A DNA stretch of 64,000 nucleotides from Euryarchaeota archaeon UBA24 (GCA_002503845.1 DASO01000010.1:122935-186934), one strand, 5' to 3'. Positions 19,232 to 27,850 are shown, counted from the stretch's first letter. Notes: a model not told the origin generated them from the sequence alone. Made by a program: numbers and translations.

Positions 19232-20013
19232 GTTGAAACACCTAATACATCTTTGAAATCATACCACCCAGGTGGTTGGTTTGAAAGCCAGATGGCGGAG
19301 TCTATTGCACCAGAAGAGTAGACTCCACGGCTCTCTGCCTGATGGGTTAGAGTAATCATTTCATCATTTCCAGAAAAAAGTACCTCATGTGAACCACGAA
19401 TGTTACCGGCCCGTACAGAATGGACTCCAACTTCGTTTGGTTGGCGCTCGTGAATTCCAGATCGGCCATATATAGCTTCCAGGTTGGGACGGAATTTCTT
19501 GATAGTATCTAGAATGGATAAAAGTGTTCCACTCGGTGCGTCTATTTTTTTGTTATGATGAGTTTCAGTTAGCTCGACGTCGTAATTGAATAAAACATCT
19601 GAAATTGCATCTATTGCTAGATGTAATGATGCAATTCCTCTAGAGAAATTGGCTTCGAAGAGTATAGGAATCTCATTGCTGAGATCGTGTAGCACATTTA
19701 ATTGTTCGTCTGTAAATCCTGTTGTTCCTGTTACAAGGGGAATTGAGAATTTTGCTGCGTTCTCAGCAAAAAATAAACTTGCTTCTGGGACTGTTAAATC
19801 AATAATCACATCTGGGTTGGATTCCTGGAGTTGGGAGGAAAAATCAAGAGGATTGCAGATTGGAAATTCTACGGATGATAAATGGTTTGGAAGTTCTTTC
19901 TGAGTTTTTTGGGAAGTGGCAAAGGACACAGTGGTTGAATCCGATCTCTGAAGTATCTCTTCAATTACAGATTTGCCCATGCGTCCTGTTGCTCCAGTTA
20001 CTGCTATATTCAT
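19228..20013 (-). CDS. dapB: 4-Hydroxy-tetrahydrodipicolinate reductase
   Basis: NAD(P)H-dependent reductase acting after DapA. The 261 residues show the Rossmann GATGRMGKS at 7-15 and the diagnostic substrate segment ETHHNKKIDAPSGT (about 147-160), with the Lys/His pair that binds dipicolinate. Length fits archaeal/bacterial DapB. Its ATG overlaps the dapA stop and its stop overlaps the dapD ATG, each by four bases. Confidence 0.95.
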   Translation of the reverse strand: MNIAVTGATGRMGKSVIEEILQRSDSTTVSFATSQKTQKELPNHLSSVEFPICNPLDFSSQLQESNPDVIIDLTVPEASLFFAENAAKFSIPLVTGTTGFTDEQLNVLHDLSNEIPILFEANFSRGIASLHLAIDAISDVLFNYDVELTETHHNKKIDAPSGTLLSILDTIKKFRPNLEAIYGRSGIHERQPNEVGVHSVRAGNIRGSHEVLFSGNDEMITLTHQAESRGVYSSGAIDSAIWLSNQPPGWYDFKDVLGVST

Positions 20014-20918
20014 ATTGTATGCTCTAATTCTGCTAAATCACCTAAGAGGTCAAGAAGTTGTTGACGGTTGTCATCAGAGATTCTTGACAAAGGTAATCTA
20101 AGGTGGGGTGATGAATCATATTTTAAATGCATTGCTTCTTTGATGGGTATTGGATTCGATTCGACGAATAATCCACGGAAGATGGGACACAACTTGCGAT
20201 TTAGGGACAATGCATGGGAGAAATTATGTCGCTCTCCGGGTAGAGTGGACCATACCATATCGCAGGTCAATTCAGGTGCTATGTTTGCTGCAACACTGAT
20301 AACACCCGTTCCGCCAAGACATAGTATTGGGACAGTCATTTCGTCGTCCCCAGATAAAATGTTAAAATTTTCCGCTCTAGTACTTTCGATTACTTGAGAT
20401 ATAAAACCTATATCACCACTAGCTGCCTTATACCCAACAATATTATCATGGGAAGCGAGTGATATTGTTGTTTGTATTTCTATATTTCTTCCAGTTCTAG
20501 AAGGCACGTTGTAAATAACTTGAGGTATTTCGACTGCATCTGCAATAGCCAAGAAGTGAGATTCCATACCAGCAGGTTCTGGTTTGTTATAGTAGGGAGA
20601 AATTAAAAGTATCCCGTCCGCACCAGCATCTACAGAGCGTTTGGAAAGGGTTATCGCTTCACTAGTGGAATTGCTCCCAGTTCCAGCAATAATAGGAATA
20701 TTTTTCACCGCATTGACCACACATTCTACTACTTCGACGTGTTCATCGTGAGATAGAGTCGCGCTTTCGCCAGTGGAACCAGTAGGGACCAACCCATCAA
20801 CTCCAGCAGATTCTAATCGTTTTGCATCGTGTTCGAGTTGATTAAAATCGATGGACCCATCGTTGAAAAATGGGGTGGTCATTGCAGGGAAAACACCAGT
20901 TAGGTTTAAAGAAGTCAT
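20010..20918 (-). CDS. dapA: 4-Hydroxy-tetrahydrodipicolinate synthase
   Basis: Condenses pyruvate with aspartate semialdehyde; first committed step to lysine. The 302-residue TIM barrel shows the TGSTGE substrate loop (about 43-48), catalytic Tyr in VIYNVPSRTGR, and the Schiff-base Lys in VGYKAASGD. It is the first gene of the operon, with a start ATG at 20918 and a TATA-like element near 20964. The aspartokinase and semialdehyde dehydrogenase genes that supply its substrate are not in this window. Confidence 0.95.
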   Translation of the reverse strand: MTSLNLTGVFPAMTTPFFNDGSIDFNQLEHDAKRLESAGVDGLVPTGSTGESATLSHDEHVEVVECVVNAVKNIPIIAGTGSNSTSEAITLSKRSVDAGADGILLISPYYNKPEPAGMESHFLAIADAVEIPQVIYNVPSRTGRNIEIQTTISLASHDNIVGYKAASGDIGFISQVIESTRAENFNILSGDDEMTVPILCLGGTGVISVAANIAPELTCDMVWSTLPGERHNFSHALSLNRKLCPIFRGLFVESNPIPIKEAMHLKYDSSPHLRLPLSRISDDNRQQLLDLLGDLAELEHTI

Positions 20919-20961
20919 AGTAAGTGCTTGGAAAGATTAGATTTGTGCTGAGTCTTGTAAG

Positions 20962-20972
20962 ACGTATAAGGA
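20962..20972. promoter_or_regulatory. Possible shared divergent promoter of dapA and the PUA gene
   Basis: GTATAAGG (around 20964) reads TTATAC on the minus strand. It is ~45 nt before the dapA ATG and ~50 nt before the start of the divergent PUA gene, and is the only clear TATA-like word in the 94-bp gap. Confidence 0.3.
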
Positions 20973-21012
20973 AATAGTCTTTTCCAAAGAAATACGAGTA
21001 TGCGATAACGAT

Positions 21013-21498
21013 ATGAGAAATATCATGGAAGAAAAAAGTGATGAAGAATGGATACTTGATCTTCAAGATATTGCAGATTATCAGTTTGGGAAGGGGGCGG
21101 GAGAGGGGCTATTTACAGGGGATATAAGGATAGAGAGATCGAGAACGGGTAGGGCTCGTCAAATTCATTCAGAAGATGAGTATATAGCGACACATACCAA
21201 AGGGGGAAGGCTTTCATTGGGGATAGAAGGTGGAAAAAGACTTAGGAAATCACTTGAATTTCCAGCATACAGAGTCAGGGTAGGAGAAGAATCAGAGATA
21301 TATGTCAGGGAGGGGAAAAACGCATTTGCAAAATTTGTCATAGATGTTGATCCAAATATTAGACCCAAGGATGAGGTGATGGTAGTAGGAGAAAATGATT
21401 GTTTATTGGCGGTGGGGAGGGCAAAAATGAGTGCAGATGCCATGTTGGATTTTAACAGAGGTGTTGCGGTAAAGGTTAGAGAGGGCCAATTGGAATAA
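21013..21498 (+). CDS. PUA-domain RNA-binding protein
   Basis: Predicted RNA-binding protein of 161 residues. The C-terminal ~75 residues match a PUA domain as found in archaeosine transglycosylases and pseudouridine synthases: VREGKNAFAKFV, a DPNIRPKDEVMVV strand, and AVGRAKMSADAM. The N-terminal part is a short alpha/beta domain without a visible catalytic motif. In haloarchaea such a gene often sits beside NAC, as here (46-bp gap), and then trmI, suggesting a translation or tRNA role. The start may be the ATG at 21013 or 21025. The precise target is unknown. Confidence 0.75.
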   Translation: MRNIMEEKSDEEWILDLQDIADYQFGKGAGEGLFTGDIRIERSRTGRARQIHSEDEYIATHTKGGRLSLGIEGGKRLRKSLEFPAYRVRVGEESEIYVREGKNAFAKFVIDVDPNIRPKDEVMVVGENDCLLAVGRAKMSADAMLDFNRGVAVKVREGQLE

Positions 21499-21544
21499 GA
21501 TTCCGAGCGCCATATTTTTGTTTTGACGGGACATGTAGACGAGT

Positions 21545-21901
21545 ATGTTTAGCGGTGGGGGTTTGAACCCTCGAAAAATGAAAAAGATGATGGAACAGAT
21601 GGGGATTGAACTAGAAGAGTTAGAAGTAGAGGACGTTGTAATGACGCTAGTGGGTGGTGAAAAATTAATATTTAAAGAAGCTGAAGTGACGAAAATGGAA
21701 GCAAGAGGTCAAAAGACATATCAGGTGGTTGGAGACCCAGAAATAGGGGGAAGTGATCAGATAGCAGATAGTGGAATGAAAATATCTAAAGAGGATATCG
21801 AGATGGTAATGCAAAAATCGGGCGCGGATGAAGAAACAGCTCGAGAATCGATTGAGGCTACTGAAGGAGATCTTGCTGCTGCAATATACAGATTAAAGTG
21901 A
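21545..21901 (+). CDS. nac: Nascent polypeptide-associated complex protein
   Basis: Ribosome-associated factor contacting emerging chains; archaeal NAC is a homodimer. The 118 residues have an N-terminal glycine/Met-rich lead (GGGLNPRKMKKMMEQMG), the NAC beta-barrel (about 30-70), and a C-terminal UBA domain (about 80-118) with ETARESIEATEGDLAAAI. Its stop overlaps the trmI GTG start (GTGA), so the two are probably translationally coupled. Confidence 0.95.
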   Translation: MFSGGGLNPRKMKKMMEQMGIELEELEVEDVVMTLVGGEKLIFKEAEVTKMEARGQKTYQVVGDPEIGGSDQIADSGMKISKEDIEMVMQKSGADEETARESIEATEGDLAAAIYRLK

Positions 21902-22623
21902 TAGTGCTAGTAGTTGGAGAGAATAGAGAGTATCTTTGCCATCCAGGAGATGAGATCGGAACAGATTTGGGAATAATGAGAGTTCCAGAAGATGTGAAAA
22001 TAGGGGACACAATAGAGACGCATCTTGGTAAAAAATTTACAGTTATAGAGCCGAGAGTTACAGATCTGTTCCATCATTTAGAAAGGACAGGGGCCCCGAT
22101 ACTTCCTCGCGACGTGGGGTTGATTATAGGGATGGCAGGGATTGGGTCAGATGATCGAATATTGGACGTGGGGACGGGGACTGGAATTTTATCAATCTGT
22201 CTGGGAAAGGTGGGGGCAAGTGTAATAACATATGAAAAGAATACTAAATTTTTCGAGGTTGCCCAATCCAATATAAAAAAAGCAGGAGTTGAAGATATGG
22301 TAGAAGTACGAGAGGGAGATGTGATTGAGGAATTAGATGTATTGAATGATTTTAGTGTAATAACGCTGGACATGAAGGACGCAGAGTTAGTGGTAAAGCA
22401 TGCTAGAAAAATTCTCAGAGCAGGTGGAATCTTAGTAGCATATTCTCCATTTATGGAAAGTGCTAAAAAGGTAGTGGAATGTGCTAAAGAGGTGGGTTTG
22501 TTAGATATAAAAACGATAGATACAGTTCAGCGTGAAGTAGAGTTTGGTGCACGCGGTACGAGGCCCCAAACTATAGGTGTGGGGCATTCGGGATATTTGA
22601 CTTTTGCTAGGAAGTATGCATAG
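21898..22623 (+). CDS. trmI: tRNA (adenine-58/57-N1)-methyltransferase TrmI
   Basis: SAM-dependent methyltransferase making m1A in the T-loop of tRNA. The 241 residues include an N-terminal beta-barrel (about 1-65) and a class I fold with DVGTGTGILSICL (about 87-99) as motif I and the acidic EKN motif II. The start is the GTG overlapping the nac stop; a TTG/ATG alternative is not better placed. The gene converges on tfs with no intergenic gap. Confidence 0.85.
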   Translation: MIVLVVGENREYLCHPGDEIGTDLGIMRVPEDVKIGDTIETHLGKKFTVIEPRVTDLFHHLERTGAPILPRDVGLIIGMAGIGSDDRILDVGTGTGILSICLGKVGASVITYEKNTKFFEVAQSNIKKAGVEDMVEVREGDVIEELDVLNDFSVITLDMKDAELVVKHARKILRAGGILVAYSPFMESAKKVVECAKEVGLLDIKTIDTVQREVEFGARGTRPQTIGVGHSGYLTFARKYA

Positions 22624-22887
22624 CTAATTGTCATTCTCGCGCCAGCGATACTCACATTTTGTGCAAACAAAAAATCGTGTTTCGGATTCGTCTGCACCAC
22701 GTATTTGTTGCAGATACCAATATGCAGTGTCATTGTCACACTTAGAACATTTAGAGTTGGTAGTAGGCAAACCTCGTTCGGTGACATTGCTGGTATCAAT
22801 TATGTCAGTTTCTTCTTGTGTTTCTGTCGTCCCAGTTTGACCGGTGAGTTTCTGGAACATTGCGGCATATTTATCTTGTTCTGACAT
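22624..22887 (-). CDS. tfs: TFS-type transcript cleavage factor lacking the N-terminal zinc ribbon
   Basis: The C-terminal half is a TFIIS/RPA12 zinc ribbon with CSKCDN and CTKCEYRW (C-x2-C pairs) and the acidic hairpin ADE in QIRGADESETRFF, which in TFS stimulates RNA cleavage by backtracked polymerase. Only 87 residues are present; typical archaeal TFS has ~105 and begins with another C-x2-C ribbon. Here the N-terminus (MSEQDKYAAMFQKLTGQ) has no cysteine and is hydrophilic. It could be a paralog whose full-length partner is elsewhere, or a genuinely shortened TFS. The start is ATG 22887. Confidence 0.85.
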   Translation of the reverse strand: MSEQDKYAAMFQKLTGQTGTTETQEETDIIDTSNVTERGLPTTNSKCSKCDNDTAYWYLQQIRGADESETRFFVCTKCEYRWRENDN

Positions 22888-22961
22888 GGTGAAAGAATTA
22901 TACTAGAGGTGATATAAGTTCACCAAAGTACTTAAAAAAATCGAGCGGAGAGGGAATAAAA

Positions 22962-23384
22962 TCAGTATCCAGAATCTATTAAAAATTGATTCGCGTGTTC
23001 AAGAATTTCACGGGGGCCATCATGATTAATTGTATTGATTGCCTGAGTATAATCGCGCCATTGGAGATCGGAATGTTCATCAGAAATATCCGCCTTGGAA
23101 TCGAATGATTTTGCAACGAATAAATGGACGGTTTTATGAATAGTAGAGCCGCTTGCTTGAAAGAAATAGTCATACTCTTCTCGAAATCCATCTAAAAGTT
23201 TAAAATTAGAGAGTCCAGACTCTTCGCGGACTTCTCTAATTGCAGTTTGTTGGAGTTCTTCTGTTCCTTCTACACCACCTTTTGGGAATTCCCAGTCGCC
23301 AGCTCTGCTTTTTAATAAAAGATATTCTCGTTTGGTTGGTTTGTCTCGGTAGATTATAGCGCCAGCGCTAACCGCTTCTATCAT
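22962..23384 (-). CDS. Nudix hydrolase, Ap4A-hydrolase-like
   Basis: Probably hydrolyses diadenosine polyphosphates or a related nucleotide. The 140 residues hold a full Nudix box with conserved G-x5-E-x7-REVREESG (about 38-60), preceded by WEFPKGGVEG, the pattern of asymmetric Ap4A hydrolases. The ATG is at 23384. It lies in a tail-to-head arrangement with tfs on the same strand (74-bp gap) and divergent from the uS10-like gene. The substrate is inferred from motif style only. Confidence 0.85.
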   Translation of the reverse strand: MIEAVSAGAIIYRDKPTKREYLLLKSRAGDWEFPKGGVEGTEELQQTAIREVREESGLSNFKLLDGFREEYDYFFQASGSTIHKTVHLFVAKSFDSKADISDEHSDLQWRDYTQAINTINHDGPREILEHANQFLIDSGY

Positions 23385-23472
23385 AGCATATACTAGAATT
23401 CGAGGTTATTTCAGAATATCGGGATGAATGGGATAAATTTAGTGCCTAGGAGATTCTCTATATGGCAAGAGT

Positions 23473-23799
23473 ATGACGTTTGTAACTAGACTTACGCTGA
23501 GGAGTGGGGATAGAAACTCTCTAGATAAAATAGTAGGAGATATCAAGCATTCTGCGGAGAAGAAAGGAGTGAGAGTGCGAGGTCCACATACTCCACCACC
23601 TCAAACTTATCGGGCGCCACAATATAAAAGATTGGACGATATAGAAAGAAAATTCCCCCCGTGGGAATATAATGTGTATGAGAGGTGGATAGAAATATCA
23701 GGACACGACGCTTCTGTTCGAAGAGTTACAGATATAGAGTTTCCAAAAGGCATACACGTCGAGGTTGAAGTTTTACAAGTGGGGCTAAAAAATAGCTAA
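23473..23799 (+). CDS. uS10/mL48-like ribosomal protein paralog
   Basis: 108 residues resembling the S10 fold: an N-terminal strand (TFVTRLTLRSGD), RGPHTPPPQT at the position of the S10 GPIPLPT loop, WIEISGHDA, and a final EVEVLQV strand. It is related to but distinct from canonical uS10, which normally sits beside EF-1alpha; that gene is not here. Haloarchaea carry a comparable uS10/mL48-family protein of unknown role. It could act on the ribosome or, like NusE, in transcription. The start is ATG 23473. Confidence 0.75.
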   Translation: MTFVTRLTLRSGDRNSLDKIVGDIKHSAEKKGVRVRGPHTPPPQTYRAPQYKRLDDIERKFPPWEYNVYERWIEISGHDASVRRVTDIEFPKGIHVEVEVLQVGLKNS

Positions 23800-23865
23800 C
23801 GAGGGTGAAATGAGGCGGAAATTGTTTCGGAACAGTGACATCCTATCCAAAGGACTACTAGGTTG

Positions 23866-24768
23866 ATGAGTAATACCGTAGGGATATTGTTTGCTTTGTT
23901 GGCAGGTATATCAATCGCTGCCATGGCTATTTTTGTGAGAATGGCTACAAAAAAGGGAGGGGATGCATTTACAGCAGTTATTGTTAGTCTCGTTTTGAAT
24001 TTGATTATCATAATCCCAGCAGTAGCAATGATATACTATCCAGAATATGGCATAACATTGAGATCGTTTTTGGCATTCGTGGGGGCAGGATTGACGGGGA
24101 CTTTGACTGGGAGAGTATTTTATTTTGAAGGAATTAGCCGAGTGGGGGCTAGTCGGGCAGATGCCATCAAGGCGACTATGCCGATATTTGCTACGATTAC
24201 GGCCATATTGGTATTAGGAGAAGATCCTACTACAACCCATATACTTGCAATATTGGCCGTCGTGATGGGAGTGTGGATCATTTCGTCGGAGATTATGCTG
24301 AATAAAGGTGGGGAAAGTGTGGTAGGAAAGAGAAGGGACATTATATATCCGGTGTTGGCTGCAGTGTGTTTTGGTTTTGAGCCCATATTTGCTAGAATTG
24401 GAGTATTAGAAGGGACACCGGCTCAAGTTGGAGTGAGTATAAAGATATTAATTGCCGCAACTGGATTTTTGCTCTACTTCGTTTGGAAGGAAGAATTACC
24501 AGATGTAAAAGAGTTCTTAGCAGATAGAGAAATTGCCAAATGGCATATCTTGGCAGGATTGGCGAATACCTCAATGATGGTATTCTACTATGCTGCAATA
24601 GAGAATGCCCCAGTGGTGTTTGTAGTCCCGTTCCTCCAAACTAGTCCACTATTCGTGGTTATTTTTTCATATATTTGGATACAAGATATAGAGCGTATTT
24701 CATGGAGATTGGTGCTAGGGGTTATAGTAATGATTTGTGCAGCAATAATTATAACCACCATAGCGTAG
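23866..24768 (+). CDS. EamA/DMT-family transporter
   Basis: About 300 residues with ten predicted membrane helices arranged as two EamA repeats (about 5-140 and 155-295), including the repeat-end motif VLGEDPTTTHILAI and the corresponding RISWRLVLGVIVM segment. Members export amino acids, nucleosides or drugs; the substrate cannot be told. It starts at ATG 23866, preceded in frame by a TTG. It is followed 42 bp later by the cyclase gene on the same strand, so both may form one unit. Confidence 0.88.
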   Translation: MSNTVGILFALLAGISIAAMAIFVRMATKKGGDAFTAVIVSLVLNLIIIIPAVAMIYYPEYGITLRSFLAFVGAGLTGTLTGRVFYFEGISRVGASRADAIKATMPIFATITAILVLGEDPTTTHILAILAVVMGVWIISSEIMLNKGGESVVGKRRDIIYPVLAAVCFGFEPIFARIGVLEGTPAQVGVSIKILIAATGFLLYFVWKEELPDVKEFLADREIAKWHILAGLANTSMMVFYYAAIENAPVVFVVPFLQTSPLFVVIFSYIWIQDIERISWRLVLGVIVMICAAIIITTIA

Positions 24769-24810
24769 AAAAACAGAAATGTTTTGCAGATAGATTGTCT
24801 TTAAATCAAT

Positions 24811-25452
24811 ATGATAGATCTTACAGTTCCTATGGGAAAGGAGCTCCCATCCTTTCCAGGGTATCCAGGTTTTGAATATGAACAGTGGGGGGGGCATAAT
24901 GAAGGAGGTGGTGCGTTGATGCACTATTACTCGGCAAATACTCACCAGGGTACACATATAGATGCACCTTATCACTTTATCCCAGGTGGAAGAACTGTAG
25001 ATGAATTGACATTTGAGGAGTTAGTGGGCCCTACAAAAGTAGTAGATTTGAGGGAATTCAAGGGGAAGTCGATTACAGCAGAAATATTAGATGATCATGA
25101 GAGTGTGATTGAGAAAAAAGATAAAGTCATAATGGTTACAGGAGACGTTGATGCTAATTTTTTTACAGGTGATTTTTTCAAAGAGGCTTCAGATATTACT
25201 CTTGATGCGGCAGAGTGGCTTATTGAACGGGAGGTAGAACTGATAGTGAACGATTTTCTCACTGAGGCGGTCCCAGGGGAACCAGACCGACCAGTTCATA
25301 AAGCCCTTTTAGGAGCAGATATCCCGGTGGTCGAATATATTTGCAATATAGAACAAATAGTAGGATATGAGAGTATTTGGATTGGGTGTTTCCCCATGTT
25401 GATAAAAGGATTTGAAGGTACGCCTACTCGCGTAGTTGCAAGGGCCCTATAG
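24811..25452 (+). CDS. Cyclase-family metal-dependent hydrolase (kynurenine formamidase-like)
   Basis: 213 residues with the family metal motif HQGTHIDAPYHF (about 45-56), where His and Asp bind the metal, and a C-terminal strand pattern typical of the swivelling cyclase fold. Known relatives hydrolyse N-formylkynurenine, isatin or cyclic amides. Which reaction occurs here is unknown, since no tryptophan-catabolic neighbours are present. The 3' end overlaps the convergent LLM gene by 6 bp. Confidence 0.85.
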   Translation: MIDLTVPMGKELPSFPGYPGFEYEQWGGHNEGGGALMHYYSANTHQGTHIDAPYHFIPGGRTVDELTFEELVGPTKVVDLREFKGKSITAEILDDHESVIEKKDKVIMVTGDVDANFFTGDFFKEASDITLDAAEWLIEREVELIVNDFLTEAVPGEPDRPVHKALLGADIPVVEYICNIEQIVGYESIWIGCFPMLIKGFEGTPTRVVARAL

Positions 25453-26406
25453 ATTGAATAGGTCAGAATACAAATCTAGTTGATTTTTTTGATCAAGTGT
25501 GGGGAAGCGGACTATGAAATGTTCAACACCAGCATCAATGAATGAATGTATTTTTTCTGCGACTATCTCAGGAGGTCCAAATACTCCCGCTTTTTTCAGA
25601 TTGGCATCGGGGATATTCCAGGGATAGTAAGCGCCTATATAGTCCCTAGCTTGGGCAAATGCTTCTTTTTCACTGGGGGCGATTACTACATCGGTATAAT
25701 TGGTTGCAACAATCGAAGATTCCCTCCCTGATTTTTCCACGATATCCCGAGCATGAGAGATCATACTAGAATAGTTCGAAGGATCTGTTTGGGGCATCAA
25801 ACCGTCTGCGTGTTGTTCTATTCTTTTTTGGATTGAATTTGGAAAACCAGATTTTGAATCGAACTTAGTGGCTGCCACATAGATGGGTGGTTCCCGGGTG
25901 GGAGGAACGTTGAGACAAGCATCGTTAAAGGAGTAAATCCCAGGGGAACTAACAGTTTCCCCACGCCACAAATTTCTAATTAGATCGAGGGAATCATTGA
26001 GAATGTTTCCACGTTCGGAGAAGGGGACACCTAAATTCATGCTTTCGTTTAGAGTAGATTCATGAGAAGTTCCGACACCGACGCCAAAAATAAATCTTCC
26101 ACCAGATAGTTGATCAAGTGTTGCAGTTGCATGGGCAACATGAATGGGATGGCGCAAATGTAATAAATAAATTGCAGTTCCAATTTGGACTTTTTTTGTC
26201 AAAATTGCTATTGAAGCAAGTGTGGTGAGTGGTTCCAGTCGGTATCTTGTCAAGATGCTATCTCCAACCCACAATGAGGAAAAATCTAAAGATTCTGCAT
26301 GGGAAGCTAAAGTTAGTAAAGCGGCAGTATTGGAAGAAAGAGACATCGAAGAATCACTCTGCATGGTGATACCACGGGTGGGAAGGACATATCCGTGTGA
26401 AACCAT
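25447..26406 (-). CDS. LLM-class (luciferase-like), probably F420-dependent, oxidoreductase
   Basis: 319 residues of the bacterial-luciferase-like TIM barrel. Visible are SLWVGDSI near 43-50, IQIGTA-like VQIGTAIYLLHLRHP, and GGRFIFGVGVGTSHE, which forms the cofactor pocket. Family members in Archaea commonly use coenzyme F420 and include Mer-like methylene-tetrahydromethanopterin reductases. This protein lacks features that would let me name a substrate. It starts 41 bp after the DNA methyltransferase stop on the same strand. Confidence 0.85.
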   Translation of the reverse strand: MVSHGYVLPTRGITMQSDSSMSLSSNTAALLTLASHAESLDFSSLWVGDSILTRYRLEPLTTLASIAILTKKVQIGTAIYLLHLRHPIHVAHATATLDQLSGGRFIFGVGVGTSHESTLNESMNLGVPFSERGNILNDSLDLIRNLWRGETVSSPGIYSFNDACLNVPPTREPPIYVAATKFDSKSGFPNSIQKRIEQHADGLMPQTDPSNYSSMISHARDIVEKSGRESSIVATNYTDVVIAPSEKEAFAQARDYIGAYYPWNIPDANLKKAGVFGPPEIVAEKIHSFIDAGVEHFIVRFPTLDQKNQLDLYSDLFNL

Positions 26407-26447
26407 AGCTCACTTGATCGTGGTGAGTCCAGTGATAAAAATCTTTT

Positions 26448-27488
26448 TCAATCGAGATACGTTGCCGTGTGAAGACAATCATTTTCGGTGTGGATATTTA
26501 AAACAGTGGGCAAGGTTAGATTTATTTCTTGTTTAGTTACTACAGGAGTTGAATAATTTGTGTTGATATATTTGAGTGTTTTTCCATCATTTTCTCTTTG
26601 TTGGACGAAGTCGAAGTGGCTTTGTAATCGGAGAGGGGAATAATTTTTTAGAACATCAGAATTGTCAGTTATACGTTGAGTTATATGACCGCCGAAGGAT
26701 TCATTTAACTCAATTCCAACACTATTTCTTCCAGAAGCTATTGCGCTTAAAAGAGTAGTTCCAGTGCCAAGGTAAGGATCTAGAACTAGATCCCCTTGGA
26801 CTGAAAACATATTAATCAGTCGAGTAGATAGCTCCAAGGGATATGCTGCACTTCGGGCTCGTAGATCTTCCGAATGTAGACTTTGGCGATTTCCTTTTAA
26901 ATCTTGCCATAAATCGGAGAACCACTGGTTGCGTTCCTCCCAAAAAATTGCACTTTTTTGTCTATTTTTCTTTTCTTCTTCTGTTTTAAATTTCCTTTTT
27001 CCAGATTTCCTGAGCACTAGAATGTGTTCATATTCGAGGGTGACATATGCCCCGGTTGGCAACATTCCAGAGCCCATAAACTTAGCTGGAGAATTAGTTT
27101 GTTTTTTCCAAATGATTCCAGGTAAAGAATGGAATCCTATGTCAGAACAAAAGGATAGTATCTTGGCATGGGAGGGATATAGTTGAAATTCACCGCCTAA
27201 TGTTCGGGTGGCGTCTCCGATATTTATGCATGCATATCCACCTTTTTTCAATACCCGATAACATTCCGACCAGACTTTATTGAGTTCTTCGTGCATGAGA
27301 TTGAAAGCCAAAATCCCGTTTTGGGAAGATAATACTTCTTTGATTTTTGGATTTTGGGTGATAAATAGATCATCCCACATTTCGATCATTGGATAGGGGG
27401 GAGAAGTTACAATCAGATCAATGCTGTCGTTGGATATGTAGCGCATATCACGACTATCATTAAAAATTATTTTGTGTTTTGTTTCCAT
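26448..27488 (-). CDS. Site-specific DNA methyltransferase (N4-cytosine type, Zim-like)
   Basis: 346 residues with the amino-methyltransferase catalytic motif TSPPYP (28-33, SPPY favouring N4-cytosine) preceding the SAM-binding DPYLGTGTT (about residue 240), the beta-class order. Haloarchaea carry a conserved orphan SPPY enzyme, Zim, that modifies CTAG; this could be its counterpart, but specificity cannot be read from sequence. No restriction endonuclease gene is adjacent, so it looks like an orphan methylase. A TATA-like AATATATT sits ~20 nt upstream of the ATG. The LLM gene follows 41 bp downstream. Confidence 0.85.
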   Translation of the reverse strand: METKHKIIFNDSRDMRYISNDSIDLIVTSPPYPMIEMWDDLFITQNPKIKEVLSSQNGILAFNLMHEELNKVWSECYRVLKKGGYACINIGDATRTLGGEFQLYPSHAKILSFCSDIGFHSLPGIIWKKQTNSPAKFMGSGMLPTGAYVTLEYEHILVLRKSGKRKFKTEEEKKNRQKSAIFWEERNQWFSDLWQDLKGNRQSLHSEDLRARSAAYPLELSTRLINMFSVQGDLVLDPYLGTGTTLLSAIASGRNSVGIELNESFGGHITQRITDNSDVLKNYSPLRLQSHFDFVQQRENDGKTLKYINTNYSTPVVTKQEINLTLPTVLNIHTENDCLHTATYLD

Positions 27489-27650
27489 GATATATAGAAT
27501 GGGGAATATATTGAATACAGGGCGGTGCTGATACGTACTTCTATCGGTAAAAATTGGATATATTTTCGGAAAGGTTAGATAAATGAGGTCATAAGATCAT
27601 AAGGCGAACTAGATGAATAGACAGAAAGTCGTATTCTGGTCCGAAAGTTC

Positions 27651-27735
27651 GGGGGGGTAGCCAAGCCAGGCCAAAGGCGGCAGACTCAAGATCTGCTCAC
27701 GTAGGTGTTCACGGGTTCGAATCCTGTCCCCCCCA
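27651..27735 (+). tRNA. tRNA-Leu(CAA)
   Basis: 85 nt fold as a class II tRNA. The acceptor stem is G7 (27651-27657) paired with C7 (27728-27734) and A73 follows. The anticodon loop CTCAAGA gives CAA. A long variable arm and a GGTTCGAATCC T-loop are present. CCA is not encoded and there is no intron. A T-rich ATATTTTTA about 25-30 nt downstream could terminate transcription. Confidence 0.96.
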
Positions 27736-27850
27736 CTGAGAGTTAAGGGTAGAAATCACCCATATTTTTACTATAAGTTGGATGCATTTTTCCAGAGTTA
27801 AATAGGAGGGTATTTTGAGTGGTGTCTACTATAAGAAAGTCTTGTTAATT

